DNA of 64,000 nt from Gavia stellata. Taxonomy: Eukaryota; Chordata; Aves; Gaviiformes; Gaviidae. Below are positions 63,381-64,000 of the stretch, piece after piece. A program made the position numbers and the translations under genes. Each line of letters begins with the position of its first letter. Position 1 is the stretch's first letter. Location of the stretch: the NCBI RefSeq assembly GCF_030936135.1, contig NC_082600.1:27473943-27537942 (forward strand), in the 5' to 3' direction. The notes beneath the pieces were generated by a model, which worked only from the letters and a program-made list of their open reading frames with translations, searched no databases and was not told the origin of the DNA.

Positions 63381-63524
63381 GTCTTCCAGCTGTTTCTCCA
63401 TAGCTGCTTTCTCCCTGTGGAACTCCTTTATTAATTTCAGTTCTAATAGAATTTGGCCAATTTCTCCAACTTTTTTCTGAAATTTCTTTTCCAGTTATTT
63501 TATTTGTTGGGCATAATAGTCTGC
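63381..63524 (-). pseudogene. BBOF1: BBOF1 exon with in-frame TAA
   Basis: 48 codons, phase 0 at both ends, with TTGCAG acceptor and GTAAGT donor. ADYYAQQIK is followed by TAA and then LEKKFQKKVGEIG, continuing the coiled coil. The frame is fixed by the match to human QKYTRQINELE and by the intact remainder of the exon. Confidence 0.85.
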
Positions 63525-63768
63525 CTGCAAATCAGAAATTCTCAATAAGAAGAAAGCAAAATGAGAGAAACCAATCATGAAATATTGTAACATCAAACAC
63601 AGAGCACACAGAACTGAATGTCTGAAATTATACCAAGCTGCAGTGTTTTAAAAAACACAAGGAATTCATCATTAGAAGAAATGCTGCAAACTCAGCAGAA
63701 GCTACCCTCCAGTTAAGTAACAAGTCTAGAAGTGAATAGTAAGTTTAAAGCAACATCCATAATATCAT

Positions 63769-64000
63769 TGTATTGGGTTTGGGTGGCAAGGTTTTGGTAG
63801 CAGGGGGGCTACAGGGGTGGCTTCTGTGAGACGCTCCTAGAAGCTTCCCCTATGTCCAACAGAGCCAATGCCAGCTGGCTCCAAAACAGACCCGCCGCTG
63901 GCCAAGGCCGAGCCAATCAGTGACAGTGGTAGCACCTCTGCGATAGACTATTTAAGAAAGGGGAAAAACAACTGTGCAACTGCAGCCGGAGAGAGGAGTG
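63769..64000 (+). mobile_element. endogenous retroviral LTR, 5' part, cut by window end
   Basis: The element begins TGTATTGGGTTTGGGTGGC and then runs almost identically to the first 230 bp of the LTR at 24623. Differences are confined to a few bases in the head and a three-base change (AGGAAC against AGGGGT context). It includes the same CTATTTAAG TATA-like box. It lies upstream of the visible BBOF1 exons, antisense to that gene, and continues beyond the window. Confidence 0.85.

Larger units (their letters stand above)
57314..63524 (-). pseudogene. BBOF1: BBOF1 (CCDC176) gene, apparently inactivated; 5' part beyond window
   Basis: BBOF1 is a coiled-coil protein of basal bodies that aligns cilia in multiciliated cells. 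Five exons align without indels to the human protein: 63381-63524, 62188-62268, 61741-61811, 61181-61325 and about 60269-60768, with a doubtful sixth at 57314-57470. The last firm exon carries the highly conserved EMNRVKKLARNILNER and EVERFFLDALEHVKQ. Three lesions are visible. TAA is at 63495-63497, where human has Glu (IK-stop-LE against INELE). TGA is at 60745-60747, where human has Lys. AA stands in place of the AG acceptor before 62268. Other splice sites and all other codons are intact, so the decay seems recent. Alternatives are assembly errors or an individual null allele. The gene converges on ALDH6A1, as in mammals. Confidence 0.85.

Overview
The window is nuclear DNA from a bird. 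It carries GT-AG spliced vertebrate genes with a CpG-island promoter, CR1 retroposon fragments ending in the typical ATTCTATG-like 3' motif, and solo-type endogenous retroviral LTRs of kinds common in birds, probably Neoaves. The species cannot be named from the sequence. No tRNA, rRNA or CRISPR array was recognised.

Layout. Positions 1 to about 38,750 appear to be one long terminal intron of LIN52, which runs on the minus strand. It holds an old CR1 copy (7.1-7.7 kb), a full-length-looking LTR (24.6-25.7 kb), a CR1 scrap (26.95 kb), a second LTR of another family (30.7-31.3 kb) and several homeodomain-site-rich blocks that could be conserved enhancers. Five LIN52 coding exons lie between 38,750 and 40,911; the last exon, about 18 residues, was not found here. 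A 443-bp CpG-island promoter (40,912-41,354) separates the LIN52 and ALDH6A1 start codons, which face away from each other. ALDH6A1 (mitochondrial methylmalonate-semialdehyde dehydrogenase, plus strand) is complete in 12 coding exons from 41,355 to 53,607 and reads as 543 residues without a break. CR1 copies sit in its introns 2 and 9.

From about 57.3 to 63.5 kb on the minus strand, converging on ALDH6A1, are exons of BBOF1, a coiled-coil basal-body protein gene of multiciliated cells. The gene order LIN52-ALDH6A1-BBOF1 is the one I know from human chromosome 14q24. Here BBOF1 looks broken: two exons each carry an in-frame stop codon, and a third lacks the AG of its splice acceptor. A third LTR, nearly identical to the start of the 24.6-kb LTR, begins at 63,769 and runs off the window.

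LIN52 (a MuvB/DREAM cell-cycle repressor subunit) and ALDH6A1 (valine and thymine catabolism) share a promoter but no known pathway. The most notable observations are the decay of BBOF1, the regularly arrayed E-boxes and CCAAT boxes in the shared promoter, and the pair of same-orientation, near-identical LTRs flanking the intact genes.
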